Shown here piece after piece: positions 1 through 10,374 of a stretch of 64,000 nt of DNA. Origin of the DNA: Lewinellaceae bacterium (GTDB taxonomy: Bacteria; Bacteroidota; Bacteroidia; Chitinophagales; Saprospiraceae); contig JADJFA010000010.1 of the NCBI GenBank assembly GCA_016708875.1, positions 62,001 through 126,000 on the forward strand, written 5' to 3'. The translations under genes were made by a program, and so were the position numbers. Under the pieces are notes generated by a model that saw nothing but the letters and a program-made list of their open reading frames with translations, had not been told where the DNA came from and searched no databases. Each line of letters opens with the position of its first letter. Positions within the stretch are counted from its first letter, which is position 1.

Positions 1-725
1 TATCTGGTTGCTCTTATTTCCTCCTTCGTATGGTATCGGATTAGGTTTTGTACCGATATACTGGGTGTCTGGAGTTGAAAACCCATCCGGTGTAAACAAT
101 AGGCGATAATGCCGGTTCTCATCGGCATCTGAAACAAGTATCCACCAGTCACGCCCGTTGGCATGACGGCAAGCGGTGGGCGACATAAGAGTTCCTGTCA
201 GTAGGATTTTGTTTTTTTCTATCACCTTGCCAGCCCCATTGTTGGCAGTCATATCTATGGTCGCCGCCAACAGGTTCTGGCCCACAAATATGTAGGGCCA
301 CTCTTGGGCAGGGTGCAAGCCAAAATCCAAGCTGATGAAAGAAAAGCATGTTTGGGTCCTCCAAGGTCTTCAAGGAAAAAGCCAGATTGGCCGCCGGGAT
401 AACTATAATTGGTCCCACTCACTCAATGCAATGTGGGGTTCAGTCCCACTCCATTTTCAACAAAATCACCCATCTTGTCTAGTAGCCTAAGGCCATTTGA
501 AAAAAAGAGTATTTGGCCGTTTTTGTCACAAAAAGAAGATGTATAAAGCCCTGTGCTGAAGGTGTCCGGCCTTATTGAAACGATAGGGGTATCACTATTG
601 AAGTTATAGAGAAAGCGGAATTCGCTCTTGCTATCGTCGAATCCCAACGCCCACTTATAGTCATGCTTTTGGGCTTGGGCGACATTAATCGAAAGCAGAA
701 ACAAAATGAAACATATTACTCTCAT
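1..725 (-). CDS. Secreted protein, N-terminal part, frame-broken and cut by window edge
   Basis: The start at 725 gives a clear signal peptide (Met-Arg, hydrophobic core, AQAQ cleavage region). The readable frame runs to a stop at 423. Downstream the coding sense continues through at least three frame changes between about 425 and 290: a segment with NYSYPGGQSGFF, then one with PNMLFFHQLG, then one with FVGQNLLAATIDM. The last stretch, down to base 1, carries HANGRDWWIL and reads to the window edge without a stop. From memory, the HANGRDWW motif recurs in long secreted Bacteroidota proteins that end in a T9SS sorting domain, but the C-terminus is outside the window. No enzymatic function is evident. 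The breaks could be a real pseudogene or the homopolymer-type errors seen elsewhere in this window. Confidence 0.6.
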
Positions 726-827
726 GGTCAGAAAAGAAAAAGGCATTAAATAGCTGAGTATTTGGGAACCACTTTAGCAAATCAGTAGCGAAACTAAACC
801 TTTTCGTGCAGCACCCAAAAACAAAAA

Positions 828-854
828 GCCCCGCCAATCTTCCGACGGCGGGGC
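828..854 (-). terminator. Rho-independent terminator
   Basis: GCCCCGCC (828-835) pairs with GGCGGGGC (847-854) around an 11-nt loop. On the minus strand the stem is followed by TTTTTG. It lies downstream of the outer-membrane receptor gene that ends at 1016 and points in the same direction. Confidence 0.75.
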
Positions 855-896
855 CACTTTCTCCGATAAACCAAATCAAACTTTCATATTCTTAGT

Positions 897-1010
897 TGGT
901 GATTGGTGGATTGGTGATTTGGTGAGTGTGATTGGTGCCTGGTGGACCGTCAAAACGAATAGTAGACTGGCCAACAAATAACCAAATCCCCAAATACCCA
1001 AATCCCCAAT
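897..1010. repeat. GATTGGTG-type microsatellite
   Basis: Degenerate head-to-tail units related to GATTGGTG occupy about 897-945. About 30 bp further on, a complementary CCAAATCCCC-type run (976-1010) could pair with them. Similar low-complexity runs occur at about 13859-13883, 24092-24132 and 50600-50654, which points to a dispersed repeat family. Confidence 0.6.
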
Positions 1011-1015
1011 TAAAC

Positions 1016-3479
1016 TCATTTGCCTTTCACCCGGTTTTTTTCGTCTTCCAGACCTGTTTTGCGCTGACGGGCCGCTTTTACGTCATTTGAGCCAAAGCGG
1101 TAGGAAAAGTTCAGAGTCACGGTCTGACTTTCCCAAGTAACATTGGCAACCAGGCGCAAGCCTGGTGTGAACAGGTTCTCGCCAGTACAGACTGCGGTGC
1201 CAAGAATAGCTCCGACACGAACCCCGATTTCGTCTTTGTCTTTCAGGATTTTTTTCTGCAAACCCACGTCCATCGCGCCTTGTGGGGCGCTGCGAAGTGT
1301 GCCCCAGAAAGAACGGCTGTTGTACCAACCGGAAACTTGCAGACCAAAGCCATAAGGCAATTTGAAATTCTGTTCAGCGTAACCGTTGAATGCGTTGAAG
1401 GACTGATCTACTATAAAATTGGGCGTTTCTGGCGTACTGAAATCAGCACGGAAGTGACTGCGCAAACCTGTTAGGCTCACAAATCCGTCCCACCATTTTG
1501 CAATAGGCGTGGGAGCATTGATGCTGAGCGTGTAGTTTTTCTGATCAGCCAGGTTTTCCTGGGTAATGAACGTGGCGCGGGTGTCGCGAACGTCGCGTTT
1601 CAGGATTTGGGTAAACACATCCTTCGTGTGGCTGATCCCAAAAGTCATCACCGGATATCCACCATAAGTGGGGCTGATTTCGAAGGAGTTGGTGAATTGT
1701 GGGAGCAACATTGGGTTACCCTTTTGGTAAGTCAGCTCGTCCAATTTATTCTCAAACGGGTTCAAATCCTGGTAACTTGGACGATCTATCCGGCGGCTAT
1801 ATGTTACGTTCAGCCCGACTTTTGGGGTAAAAGTGTACGTAATGGCTGCGCTTGGGAACAATTCCGTGTAGTTGTTGGTGAAGGTCGTATCCATGCCAAC
1901 ACCCTTATAATCCGTATTTTCCATACGAAGTCCCGCCTGGACATTCAGTTTTTTGCCGAAAGCGCGGTTGTAGTTTATATAGGCTGCGTTGGTGCGCTCT
2001 GTATAATCCACCGAATTGCTTTGTTCCTCACTTTTGACCGGGACACCATTGGTAACCTTGAAAAATCAAACGTATTGAAGGTTTCCACATCCGAAATTTT
2101 GACCCCTGCACCCAGCGTGCCTTTCCAAAGACGTTGTTCGTAGTCGGCTTTGACCGTCATGATATTGATGTCGGTCGGCGTATTGTTGCGGTAAATGGCT
2201 TCACGGAGGGTTTCAGCATTGTCTGGGGTGCGGTAGAAATTAGGCTGAAAGCTTGCGCCGCGAATTCGATAGGTTCCCCGGTCAAGGTCAATGTTGAACG
2301 AGTGTCCGCTGGTATCGGCAAAACGATAATTAAGGTTCAGGGTCAGGTTATTGCGATCGTTCGCAACGTCATTGGAAGCAACCAGGATTGAGTCTATGCG
2401 ATCCACAGAATGGAGATCGCTCATCTTTGCCAGGCCGCTGGTATTCCAGTCCCCTGGGTTTGTACTGCCATTAGCCAGCACGCCAATGGTGTGTTTTGAA
2501 TTCAGGAAAAAATCCACTCCTGCGCGGTACCCAATGTATCGGCTTTCCCAGATTTCTGCGTTTTTCTGGTCAATAACGCGCCAATCCTCCCCTGGCACAC
2601 CATCGGCGCGTTCGTTGTCTTGTAACTGTTCGCGGCGAAAATTTTGATAATTATGCCAATCACCGTAGTTGCCGTTGAAGTTGCCAAAAGCGTTGAATTT
2701 TTTCCCACGGTGGTTGAGTCCGAGGTTGGCACCACCTTTGAGCGTTTCGCCATAAATTCCTCCAAACCAAAATTGCCGTTGGTACCCAATGCCTTGTTCT
2801 TTTTCAGGCGAATGTTGATGATACCAGCGTTGCCCGATGCGTCGTACCTGGCCGAGGGGTTGGAAATGATCTCGATGGTGGCAATGTCAGATGCCTGGGT
2901 GCCTTTTAAAAGTGCCGCCAAATCCTTGCCGTCTATGGGCACATCACGACCATCTATCATGATTTTTACGGCGTTTTTACCACGGACATTTATGTTCTCG
3001 TTGTTGTCAACCGTCACACCGGGGGCTTTGCGCAGCAGTTCGAGCGCATTGAGGCCGGTAGAGTTTACCGTCCCTTCTACATTGAGCACGGTCTTATCGG
3101 CTTTCACTTCCACCGGTGGTCGGCGCGCTACGATGGAAACTTCGGCGAGTTTATTTTCAGCCGCTTTCAGGGTGAGGACTTCAAGGGTGTGATCACCGCC
3201 CTTGTAGTCGAAGATTTCGCCGGAGGTCTCGCCGGTACCGATCAGATTTGCTTTGAGAAAATACTTGCCAGCCGTTGCGCCAACAATTTCAAACGCGCCG
3301 TCATCGCCGGTAATAGCACCTTTTACAAGGGTAGAATCGGCGGATTGATACAAGGTGACTGTAGCGTAACCGGCTGGCTGTCCGTTGGGCTCATGGATGG
3401 AGCCAGTGATTTTTTGAGCAGAGGCGACTGATGCCGCCAAACAAAAGGCAAAAATTTGCAGTAAGAAAGTTGATTTCAT
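1016..3479 (-). CDS. Outer-membrane beta-barrel receptor (CarboxypepD_reg + plug + OMP_b-brl family), two frameshifts
   Basis: About 820 residues when the frame is restored. There is a signal peptide (residues 1-21, ending ASAQ), then a carboxypeptidase-regulatory-like beta-sandwich (about 22-100), a TonB-type plug (about 110-220, with VNGTVNST/LRKAPGVTVD-like elements) and a long barrel rich in alternating aromatic strands. It most resembles the 'outer membrane beta-barrel family protein' group (PF14905-like), which is distinct from SusC, so no substrate can be assigned. The frame changes near 2763 (GGTTTGG, one T missing would restore FGFGGIYGE) and near 2066 (T5, one T missing would restore FDFFKVTNGV). 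Both are homopolymer positions, so I read this as one intact gene. A terminator follows at 828-854. Confidence 0.85.
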
Positions 3480-3658
3480 AGCTTAATTATTAGTCGTTGT
3501 AATGATGAATGAATAATCGTTCACATCCATCCTTCTGTTTTTGTTTCAGTGCTGCAAAGGTGTTTTCTTTCGGTAACTTGCAAAACATAGAACCTACCAA
3601 TGCCCGGTTCTTTTGTATGAACTGTAGTTTTCGGGGGATGAACCGTTTTTGATGGAGT

Positions 3659-3724
3659 GATGGAGTGATGGAGTGATGAAGTGATGTGCGCTCGAAAATC
3701 ACTTCATCACTCTATCGCTTCATC
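3659..3724. repeat. Inverted repeat of GATGGAGT units
   Basis: The left arm 3659-3685 and right arm 3698-3724 are 27 bp each with about three mismatches. The left arm belongs to a short tandem run of the 9-mer GATGGAGTG. The composition resembles the GATTGATGAGTGATGAA family at 25459-25604. Confidence 0.7.
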
Positions 3725-3960
3725 ACCTACTCCCTAGACCTCGCAAAAGACAAACAGGTTACAGCGTGGCTGCTTGAGGACTGCCAATGGCAAGTATGCT
3801 TAGACGAATGAATGAGGATGTAAGACGAGCGTAATTGGCGAGCTCAAAAAACAAAAAATGGCCGGGCGAATGGTATCGCGCGGCCAAAGTGGTAAAACCT
3901 CGTAGGTTTTAGAAACCTATAAGTATGTACAACAAATCTGCTTACGCCTTTCCGGGTCCC

Positions 3961-4097
3961 AGCCTTGTCATCTTGTCGAGACCCGTCCGCATCACATGCG
4001 CTTTGGTGGGTGCTTGCACTCCAAAAAAACTCAAAAGGCAAATACTCGGGATACCCGCACTTGATGTGGACGGGTCTCGACAAGATGACAAGGCTGA
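3961..4097. repeat. Perfect 28-bp inverted repeat
   Basis: AGCCTTGTCATCTTGTCGAG... at 3961-3988 is matched exactly, as its reverse complement, at 4070-4097. The arms enclose about 80 bp with no gene. It could be a palindromic mobile repeat or a remnant of inverted insertion. Confidence 0.8.
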
Positions 4098-4215
4098 GGG
4101 TTAGCGCCAGGCAAAACGCAGAATTCTTTGTGTGAGGCAGTTTGTGGAATTAAAAAGTGATGAACAGATATGTACATTCCGTAGGTTTCAAAAACCAAGC
4201 AGGTTTTGAGCAAAA

Positions 4216-4241
4216 AGCAGGGCAGCTTACGCCGCCCTGCT
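4216..4241 (-). terminator. Rho-independent terminator
   Basis: AGCAGGGC (4216-4223) pairs with GCCCTGCT (4234-4241). On the minus strand the stem is followed directly by TTTTTG. It sits about 30 bp past the stop of the DUF4382 lipoprotein gene and shares its orientation. Confidence 0.8.
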
Positions 4242-4272
4242 ATTATGCACAACAAAATCCGTTAAATATTTT

Positions 4273-5220
4273 TTACGGCAATATGCCGATTACAGTAACA
4301 TTGAGTTGAATGTTTGCACTGGCTGCCAGTCGAAGATCGGCCAAGTCAATCGCGCTGGTTAAAATCAGGGTTCCAAGAAAATCAAGTTTATCATCGCTGG
4401 TCAGGTCTTTGTAGGCTGCAAAGTGAATTTCATAATCCCCACTTTCCAGGAAAGCGATTTTGAACTCCCCGGCGCCGTTTACAGCAGAACTTGCCACCGC
4501 ATTTTTGAAAGAAATCCCATTGTTGGACTGAATCTCAATCGCCCGGTTGAAGGCGCCTTTTTTATACACGTAAGCCACTACTTTATCCGCATTTAAGATG
4601 CCGTTCTGGCATGTACCTTGCAAACTACCTGTCTCGTTTTTAACCACAAGTCGCAAGGCGGCCTGCAAATCTGCTGAACCGACAAAATCATAATGGTCAG
4701 AATTGCCTCCAACTTGATATTGGACTGCTTTCCTCAAATCGAAGTCAAGCACCAGATTTGTTTTTGCCCCCGATCCCACCACAAAAGTCTGGGCGGCGGT
4801 GATCTCATGCATGGCAATGGTAGAAAGCGGGTGCTTTACATTGTCGAAGGTTTGGACATAACAACCTGGGGCATTGCCACTCGCATCTGTTTGTGCGTCA
4901 AGCACTAAGGTGATGTTTTGGTAAGTGCCTGCGTCAATATCGCCCAAGCCAAGTACGGCTACATTTCCTTGCTGGTAGGCTAGCAGGTCAATGGTTTTTT
5001 TGCCGGAAAATCCGGAAAAAGTCTGGCCATCTACCTTGACCTCGGCTACGGTGATGAATACTGCTTTCACGTTGGGGTCCTCGGTTGGGCCATCCGTGAT
5101 TTCAAGGTTCAATTGGCTTTTGTTGTCATTCGGGTCATCGTCTTTTTTGCAAGCAACGAAGAGCAGGGTTGTACCAGCCAACAGGGCCAGCAGAATCGGA
5201 TAAAATTTTGAGAAAGTCAT
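4273..5220 (-). CDS. DUF4382-domain lipoprotein
   Basis: 315 residues. The N-terminus is a lipoprotein signal (lipobox LFVAC, Cys about 24) followed by an acidic/Lys linker KKDDDPNDNK, so it is probably anchored in the outer or inner membrane. Residues about 35-190 match the DUF4382 pattern: a LNLEITDGPTEDPNV-like start, then KAVFITVAEVKVDG, a leucine-rich strand, and GTYQNITLVLD. The C-terminal 110 residues look like a second beta-sandwich (carboxypeptidase-regulatory-like, GEFKIAFLESGDYEIHF). The function of the family is unknown. The gene stands alone between the polysaccharide locus and the receptor at 1016-3479 and ends at its own terminator. Confidence 0.85.
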   Translation of the reverse strand: MTFSKFYPILLALLAGTTLLFVACKKDDDPNDNKSQLNLEITDGPTEDPNVKAVFITVAEVKVDGQTFSGFSGKKTIDLLAYQQGNVAVLGLGDIDAGTYQNITLVLDAQTDASGNAPGCYVQTFDNVKHPLSTIAMHEITAAQTFVVGSGAKTNLVLDFDLRKAVQYQVGGNSDHYDFVGSADLQAALRLVVKNETGSLQGTCQNGILNADKVVAYVYKKGAFNRAIEIQSNNGISFKNAVASSAVNGAGEFKIAFLESGDYEIHFAAYKDLTSDDKLDFLGTLILTSAIDLADLRLAASANIQLNVTVIGILP

Positions 5221-5757
5221 GGTGAAAAACGAATTTGTTTAAGATGATTAAGTGAATGAAAATGGGGGGGTGAATCCCTTCGGGCAAATGCCTGAAAGGA
5301 CAAGAAATACGCAACAGAAAAATGGAATTAACCGATTTCAACAGGCCAAAATGAAGGCCTGATTGCGGGTACTAAATAGGGTAAGAAGTATTCATTGCAG
5401 ATCTAAAAACGGAGTGAAAATGCGCTTTGAAATACGGGATTAAAACGCCCACAGGTTTTTCAGATTGCCCAAAATTATTTCAGGGCCTTACATTTTAACG
5501 TTTCCGGCCCGTTCCACACCATGTTAATATTAAAATATAGCGCTCTGTAAAGCATTGATTATTATATAATTAATTCAAAATTTTATAAAAATCTTCCTTC
5601 GGCAAAACACCATCAAATTTTTTCGACTTTGCTTTTGAGCGCAGGCAACTCGCCTTGTTGACTTCATAAAATCTTAGGGGTAAACACTGATGCGATCTTC
5701 CGCAATACTTTAACCAAAACCTCGGAGGCCTTTGAAGGCCTCCGAGGTCTAAACCAT
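5221..5757. other. AT-rich intergenic region
   Basis: No gene is supported over this 537-bp stretch. It is AT-rich around 5520-5600 and holds the palindrome at 5719-5748. The only open frame (about 5570-5761) starts inside that palindrome and has no family features. Confidence 0.65.
5719..5748. terminator. Perfect 14-bp-stem palindrome after susD
   Basis: ACCTCGGAGGCCTT pairs with AAGGCCTCCGAGGT across a TG loop, 10 bp past the SusD stop codon. There is no strong T-run, but position and strength suggest transcription termination or mRNA 3'-end protection. It is a variant of the AAACCTCGTAGGTTTT palindrome family found at 7306 and 10335. Confidence 0.65.
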
Positions 5758-7248
5758 TCAATACATCGGATTCTGCGTAACCCGTCCGCCTGTCAGGTCC
5801 ACTTCTGATTGTGGGATAGGAAGCAGTTCGTGTTTCCCTGTCACAAAATTCGTTTTCCCGGCTGCCTGCATCGCTTGTGCAGCCCGGCCCCAGCGCAACA
5901 GGTCGAACCAGCGCTGTTGCTCCATGGCCAATTCCACCCGGCGCTCGCGGTAGATGCGTTCGCGCAACTCGCTTTGATCGGTTACCGTCACATCCGGCAA
6001 GATGAAATTGTTGGTGCCACGTGCACGTTTGCGCACTTGATTGAGCAAGGGCAGAGCCTCCCCTGACTTCATCTGTTCATTTTTCGCCTCAGCTGCCAGC
6101 AACAAAATATCCGAATACCGCAATATTCTGATGTTCCCCGGTCCATTGTCCTGCAAACCGGGGTGAGCGGGCACCCAGGCTTTTTGGTTATATCGCTCGT
6201 TGATAATTTCAACATTGTCCTGCACCTGAGTAGAACCGTCAGGAAGGATTTCTCCCACATAAATGATGGTCGCTTCGCGGCGCGGATCGCCATTTTCGTA
6301 GGCCGACACGAGATTGTCAGAAGGGCGATTAAAACCCCAACCTAGGTTAGGATTTCCACGAACACCCTGCACCATATTGAATGGCGAAGCACCCGGCGCA
6401 GCAGCCTGTTGGGTAGGCAAGGCGACCGCCTGGGTTTCAAAAATGGATTCCGCGCCGTTTTCGCCAATAGGCAAAAAGTTGTCGGCATATCTGTTCAGCA
6501 GACTGTACTGATTGGAATTGATAATGTCCATACACTGGGTTTCGGCAGCCGCCCAGTCTTTTTTGATCATGTACAATTTGGCGAGTAATCCTCGTGCAGC
6601 GCCCTTGGTTGCCCGGCCTAAATCTGCCGGAGCATACTCGTTTTTTTCCTTCAATACAGAGAGGGCATCGGTGAGATCCGCCTCAATTTGTGCATACACT
6701 TCTTCGCGTGGCTGACGGGTCTGAGCATAATACTCTTCCCCTTGTAAAGTCCTGGTAATCAGAGGCAAATCTCCGAACCACTGCACCAACAGATAATAGC
6801 TGTATGCACGCAGGAATTTGCACTCACCGAGTAATCGGTCACGAAGTGCCGCGTCCATTTCTATATTTGGAATGTTTTCAATGGCAATATTTGCCCGTGC
6901 TATAGCCCGATAGTAGCCTTTATAAACGGGTGCAACAAAAGGATTGGTGGCATCCAAGGTAAAATTATCGAGGTCGCTCATCAAAGGTGCGTCGTTGGCT
7001 GTTGAGCCTTTGTCTGCATCATCGCTCAATACATCGGTGCAAGCGATATAGGGAAGCGCGATACAATCGAAATTGCGAAATTGCTCATAAACGGCGTTGG
7101 TGGCCATTTCGGCATGTTCGGCGGTTTTGAAAAACTCCTCGAAAATCTGTTCGCCAGGCTGCTGGCGGTCAAGGAAATCTTTCTGGCAATTGGTAGCCGT
7201 GATCAGCAATAAAGCTGCGACAATGAGTGATTTGAATGGTGTGCTCAT
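5758..7248 (-). CDS. SusD/RagB family nutrient-binding outer-membrane lipoprotein
   Basis: 496 residues, normal for SusD. An N-terminal signal ends at a Cys (ATNC, about residue 22) followed by QKDFLDRQQPGEQ, the typical mature start of SusD lipoproteins. TPR-like helices follow (GECKFLRAYSYYLLVQWFGDLPL, the usual SusD signature), and the C-terminus has the family pattern RRVELAMEQQRWFDLLRWG...LLPIPQSEVDL...TQNPMY. The protein captures oligosaccharide at the cell surface and lids the SusC channel encoded immediately upstream (96-bp gap). It forms the transporter of the locus at 5.7-23.4 kb; the ligand is inferred only from the enzymes, probably beta-1,2-glucan fragments. The frame is intact. 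Confidence 0.95.
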   Translation of the reverse strand: MSTPFKSLIVAALLLITATNCQKDFLDRQQPGEQIFEEFFKTAEHAEMATNAVYEQFRNFDCIALPYIACTDVLSDDADKGSTANDAPLMSDLDNFTLDATNPFVAPVYKGYYRAIARANIAIENIPNIEMDAALRDRLLGECKFLRAYSYYLLVQWFGDLPLITRTLQGEEYYAQTRQPREEVYAQIEADLTDALSVLKEKNEYAPADLGRATKGAARGLLAKLYMIKKDWAAAETQCMDIINSNQYSLLNRYADNFLPIGENGAESIFETQAVALPTQQAAAPGASPFNMVQGVRGNPNLGWGFNRPSDNLVSAYENGDPRREATIIYVGEILPDGSTQVQDNVEIINERYNQKAWVPAHPGLQDNGPGNIRILRYSDILLLAAEAKNEQMKSGEALPLLNQVRKRARGTNNFILPDVTVTDQSELRERIYRERRVELAMEQQRWFDLLRWGRAAQAMQAAGKTNFVTGKHELLPIPQSEVDLTGGRVTQNPMY

Positions 7249-7305
7249 GCGCTTTATTTTTTAAAATTTGGGTAAAACCACGAAACGGGTTTCGGCTTTA
7301 ACCTA

Positions 7306-7335
7306 AAACCTGAGGTTTCGAAACCTACCAGGTTT
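7306..7335. repeat. Palindromic repeat between susC and susD
   Basis: AAACCTGAGGTTT and AAACCTACCAGGTTT form an imperfect palindrome in the 96-bp gap. It is related to the AAACCTCGTAGGTTTT element at 10335. Its position between two co-transcribed genes suggests a role in mRNA processing or differential stability, but this is inference. Confidence 0.55.
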
Positions 7336-7344
7336 AAATTACTA

Positions 7345-10276
7345 TTAAAAGGTAACATCCAAGCCTACTAACATGGTTTTGGCCATGGGATAATTCAGAT
7401 TATCTATGCCTGCCTTGAAAGGGCTGGCGTCTGGAAATTCCGGAGTATAGCCCGAATACGCTTGTTTGGTCCATAAGTTGGTGCCACTGGCATAAAAACG
7501 AGCGCGACTCATACCAATTTGAGAAACCCAACGCTTGGGCAAGGAATATCCCAGAACTATGCTCCGCAAACGAAAAAATGCGCCGTCTTCTACCAAAAAA
7601 TCAGACATTCTGTAGTTGTGGCCGCCATTGGTGACGCGCGGCACTGTATTACTGGTGCCTTCTCCAGTCCAACGGTTGTCATACCATACCGTTTCCCAAT
7701 TAGGCGTATCGAAACGCGATACCGTTTTGGCATTCACTACTTTGTTGCCCTTTACTCCGAAAAAGTCGGCAGCAATATCGATTCCAAATACTTCGAGGCC
7801 AGCCGAAAACCCATAAGTCAGGGTTGGGATGGGGCTTCCGAGATAAGTGCGGTCTGAACCGTCGAGTTTACCGTCGCCATTGAGGTCTGCAAAGCGAAAA
7901 TCGCCCGGTTTTTCACTGCCAAAACTGGGCATAGTGGCGATTTCATCCACGGTTTGAAAAACACCCGCCACTTTGTAGCCGTAGAACGCTCCGATGGGAG
8001 CGCCGATCGTGGTGCGGGTAGCAAAGTCACCTTGTCCCGTTTGGGCATCGAATATCTCTGATTTCCCTTCATTAATTTTCCCCACTTCATTCTTGACGGG
8101 GGAAAGGATAACACCGAAATTGTAGGAGACTTTGTCCTTAGTTTCGCGCCATTGTACGGTAAAATCCCAGCCAGTGTTTTTGATTTGTGCAGAATTCACT
8201 ACGGGGAAATTGCCCGCTCCAACATAATCAGGAATGGGCAGGGTACTCAAGATATCAAATGTAAAACGTTGATACCAGTCTATCTCAGCATTGAACCGCC
8301 CCCCTAGCAATGCAAACTCCAAACCCACATCGGTCTGCCTGGTAGTTTCCCAACGCACTTTGGCGTTGGCTGGATTAATTAATGTGGCGCCAGGCTGGAT
8401 AGTGTCGCCGAATGCGCTGTACAATTCGTCGGTAATAATCCCTAGGGAAGGATATAATGAGGTTTTATCGTTGCCCGTAATACCCCAAGAAGCGCGGAGT
8501 TTCAGGCGGTCAAATATTTTTTGGTCACGCATGAACGGTTCTTGCGAAATGTTCCAGCCAGCGGCGACAGAGGGGTAATAGCCCCAGCGGTTATCCTTAG
8601 GAAAACGAGATGACCCATCAGCCCGAAACGAAGCGGTGAAGAGGAATCTATCAAACAAAGTGACATTGGCACGAGCGAGGTAGCTCATCATAGCCCAATC
8701 TTCCTTAGTATCACCTCTTGGAATTAGAACGTCGCCGAGGAAGGAGCGTTTCCCATAGTTGTATTCCTGCGCTGATTGGCCTGCCATCACGTTGAGACGA
8801 AGGTTTTCCCAGACTTTATTGTAGTTAACCGTGTTTTCCCAAAGCCAGGTGCGCGCTTGGGTGGTATCACGGCTGGTACGTTCAACGTTATTCAACTGAG
8901 AGGAGGTCACCATAAAGATGGGTTCAAAATAGTGAAAATACTCCTTGCGGCTGTCAAAGCCGAAGTTGGTCCGGAAGGTGAAATCTTTCAAAAAAGTCCA
9001 ATCTGCATGCACTGTACCCACCCAACGATTGACGCGGGTGTCTTGATCGCTCTTGTAAAACAAGTCGGCAGCCGGGTTGCCTATTGACTGGCCAAACTTG
9101 GTTGGATCTGAAAACTTGCCCGTGCTGTCATACACCGCGTATACTGGTGGCATCCGATACGCACCTCCCATCACCCCACCGCCCGTGCTCTTCCGCAAAT
9201 CCGTAGAATAAGCCAGGTTGGTACCGATTTTTATGTTTTTCAAGATAGGGTATTCACCGTTAAAGCGCCCTGTGTAGCGCTCAAAACCTGAATTTTCTAA
9301 TATCCCTGTTGGTTAAAATAGTTGCCAGAGACATTATAGTTCAGTTTTTTCCACACGCCGTTCACGCTCAGCTGCGCATTAGCGATAGGGGCATCGCGAA
9401 AAATCACGTCCTGCCAGTCAGTGCCTGCGCCCAGCGCGCTTGGATCAGGGAATGTGGTTGTATTGCCCTGTACTTCGTTGTACATCTGTGCAAACTGGGA
9501 GGCATTGGCGAGCGAGAGTTTTTTGGCAATTTGTTGGGTGCCGTAATAACTGCTGAACGAAACAATCGCCTTTCGCCCCTCCGTACCGCGCTTGGTGGTG
9601 ATAAGAATGACTCCATTGGAGCCCCGATTGCCATAAATAGCGGTGGCAGAAGCATCCTTCAGCACTTCAACACTTGCCACATCTTGCGGATTAACGAAGG
9701 AAATGTCTTCGAGAATCATCCCGTCAACTACATAAATGGGGCTGGCGTTATTGAATGTGCCCGTGCCGCGGATGCGGATGGTTGCACCACGGCCTGGTTC
9801 GCCGCTGGCTGGCGAAACGTAGACCCCCGCGATTTTGCCCTGCAAGCTTGCTCAACCGAAGCCACCGGGATTCGCTCAATGTCTTTTGCTTTTATGGTTC
9901 CGACAGCACCCGTATGGTCACTTTTGCGCTGTACACCGTAACCAACCACCACGACTTCTTCCAGAACGCCAGCGCCTTCTACGAGTTCAATGGTCAATTG
10001 CGAACGGCCCGCAAGCGGAACTTCCTGGGAAGTGTAGCCGGTGTAGTTGACCACCAGTACTGCATCAGGGGTGGTCACATTGAGTGCAAAAGTTCCTTCA
10101 TAATTGCTAATCGTGCCATTGGAAGTCCCCTTTTCCAAAATAGTGACCCCGATGAGCACATCGCCATTCGTTTTGTCAACTACGCTCCCAGTAACGCGTG
10201 TTTGGGAAAATGCCGCACTTGCCAAGAGGCAAATCAGCAGTCCCAAGAGATAGATTTTTTTGTTAAACTGCTTCAT
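7345..10276 (-). CDS. SusC/RagA family TonB-linked outer-membrane transporter, two frameshifts
   Basis: About 977 residues with frames restored. Order: signal peptide (1-25, AAFSQ), CarboxypepD_reg-like domain (26-110), TonB box region EEVVVVGYG, plug domain (YVVDGMILEDISFVNPQDVASVEVLKD pattern, typical of SusC), then a beta-barrel ending in the aromatic strand MLVGLDVTF. The frame breaks near 9842 (GCTTGCAG, an extra T would give EQALQGKIAG) and near 9300 (CAGGGATA, an extra G would give NQQGILENSGF), both in homopolymers. It is followed by susD and preceded by the GH3 gene. The protein imports the oligosaccharides made by the surface enzymes of the locus into the periplasm. Confidence 0.93.
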
Positions 10277-10334
10277 ACTGAATGGTTTGAATTGTTTATC
10301 GGATAAAATAATTTCAATTTTTGCGCGCAGTTCT

Positions 10335-10367
10335 AAACCTCGTAGGTTTTAAAAACCTACGAGGTTT
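10335..10367. terminator. Perfect 16-bp-stem palindrome
   Basis: AAACCTCGTAGGTTTT (10335-10350) and its exact complement (10352-10367) flank a single A. It lies 8 bp past the GH3 stop and 59 bp upstream of susC, so it could attenuate read-through. It is the best-preserved copy of a palindrome family with degenerate relatives at about 3895, 4179, 5719 and 7306. Confidence 0.65.
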
Positions 10368-10374
10368 CAAGCCG

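Larger units (their letters stand above)
3480..4272. other. Repeat-rich intergenic spacer
   Basis: I see no convincing gene in these 790 bp. The spacer contains a 27-bp inverted repeat (3659-3685/3698-3724), a perfect 28-bp inverted repeat (3961-3988/4070-4097), two degenerate copies of the AAACCTCGTAGGTTTT palindrome (about 3895-3920 and 4179-4208) and the terminator at 4216-4241. Short open frames here are translations of these repeats. Confidence 0.7.

Noticed and set aside
5570..5761. Minus-strand open frame of 63 codons
   Set aside because: Its start lies inside the 5719-5748 palindrome, it has no family features, and it sits downstream of susD in an AT-rich spacer.
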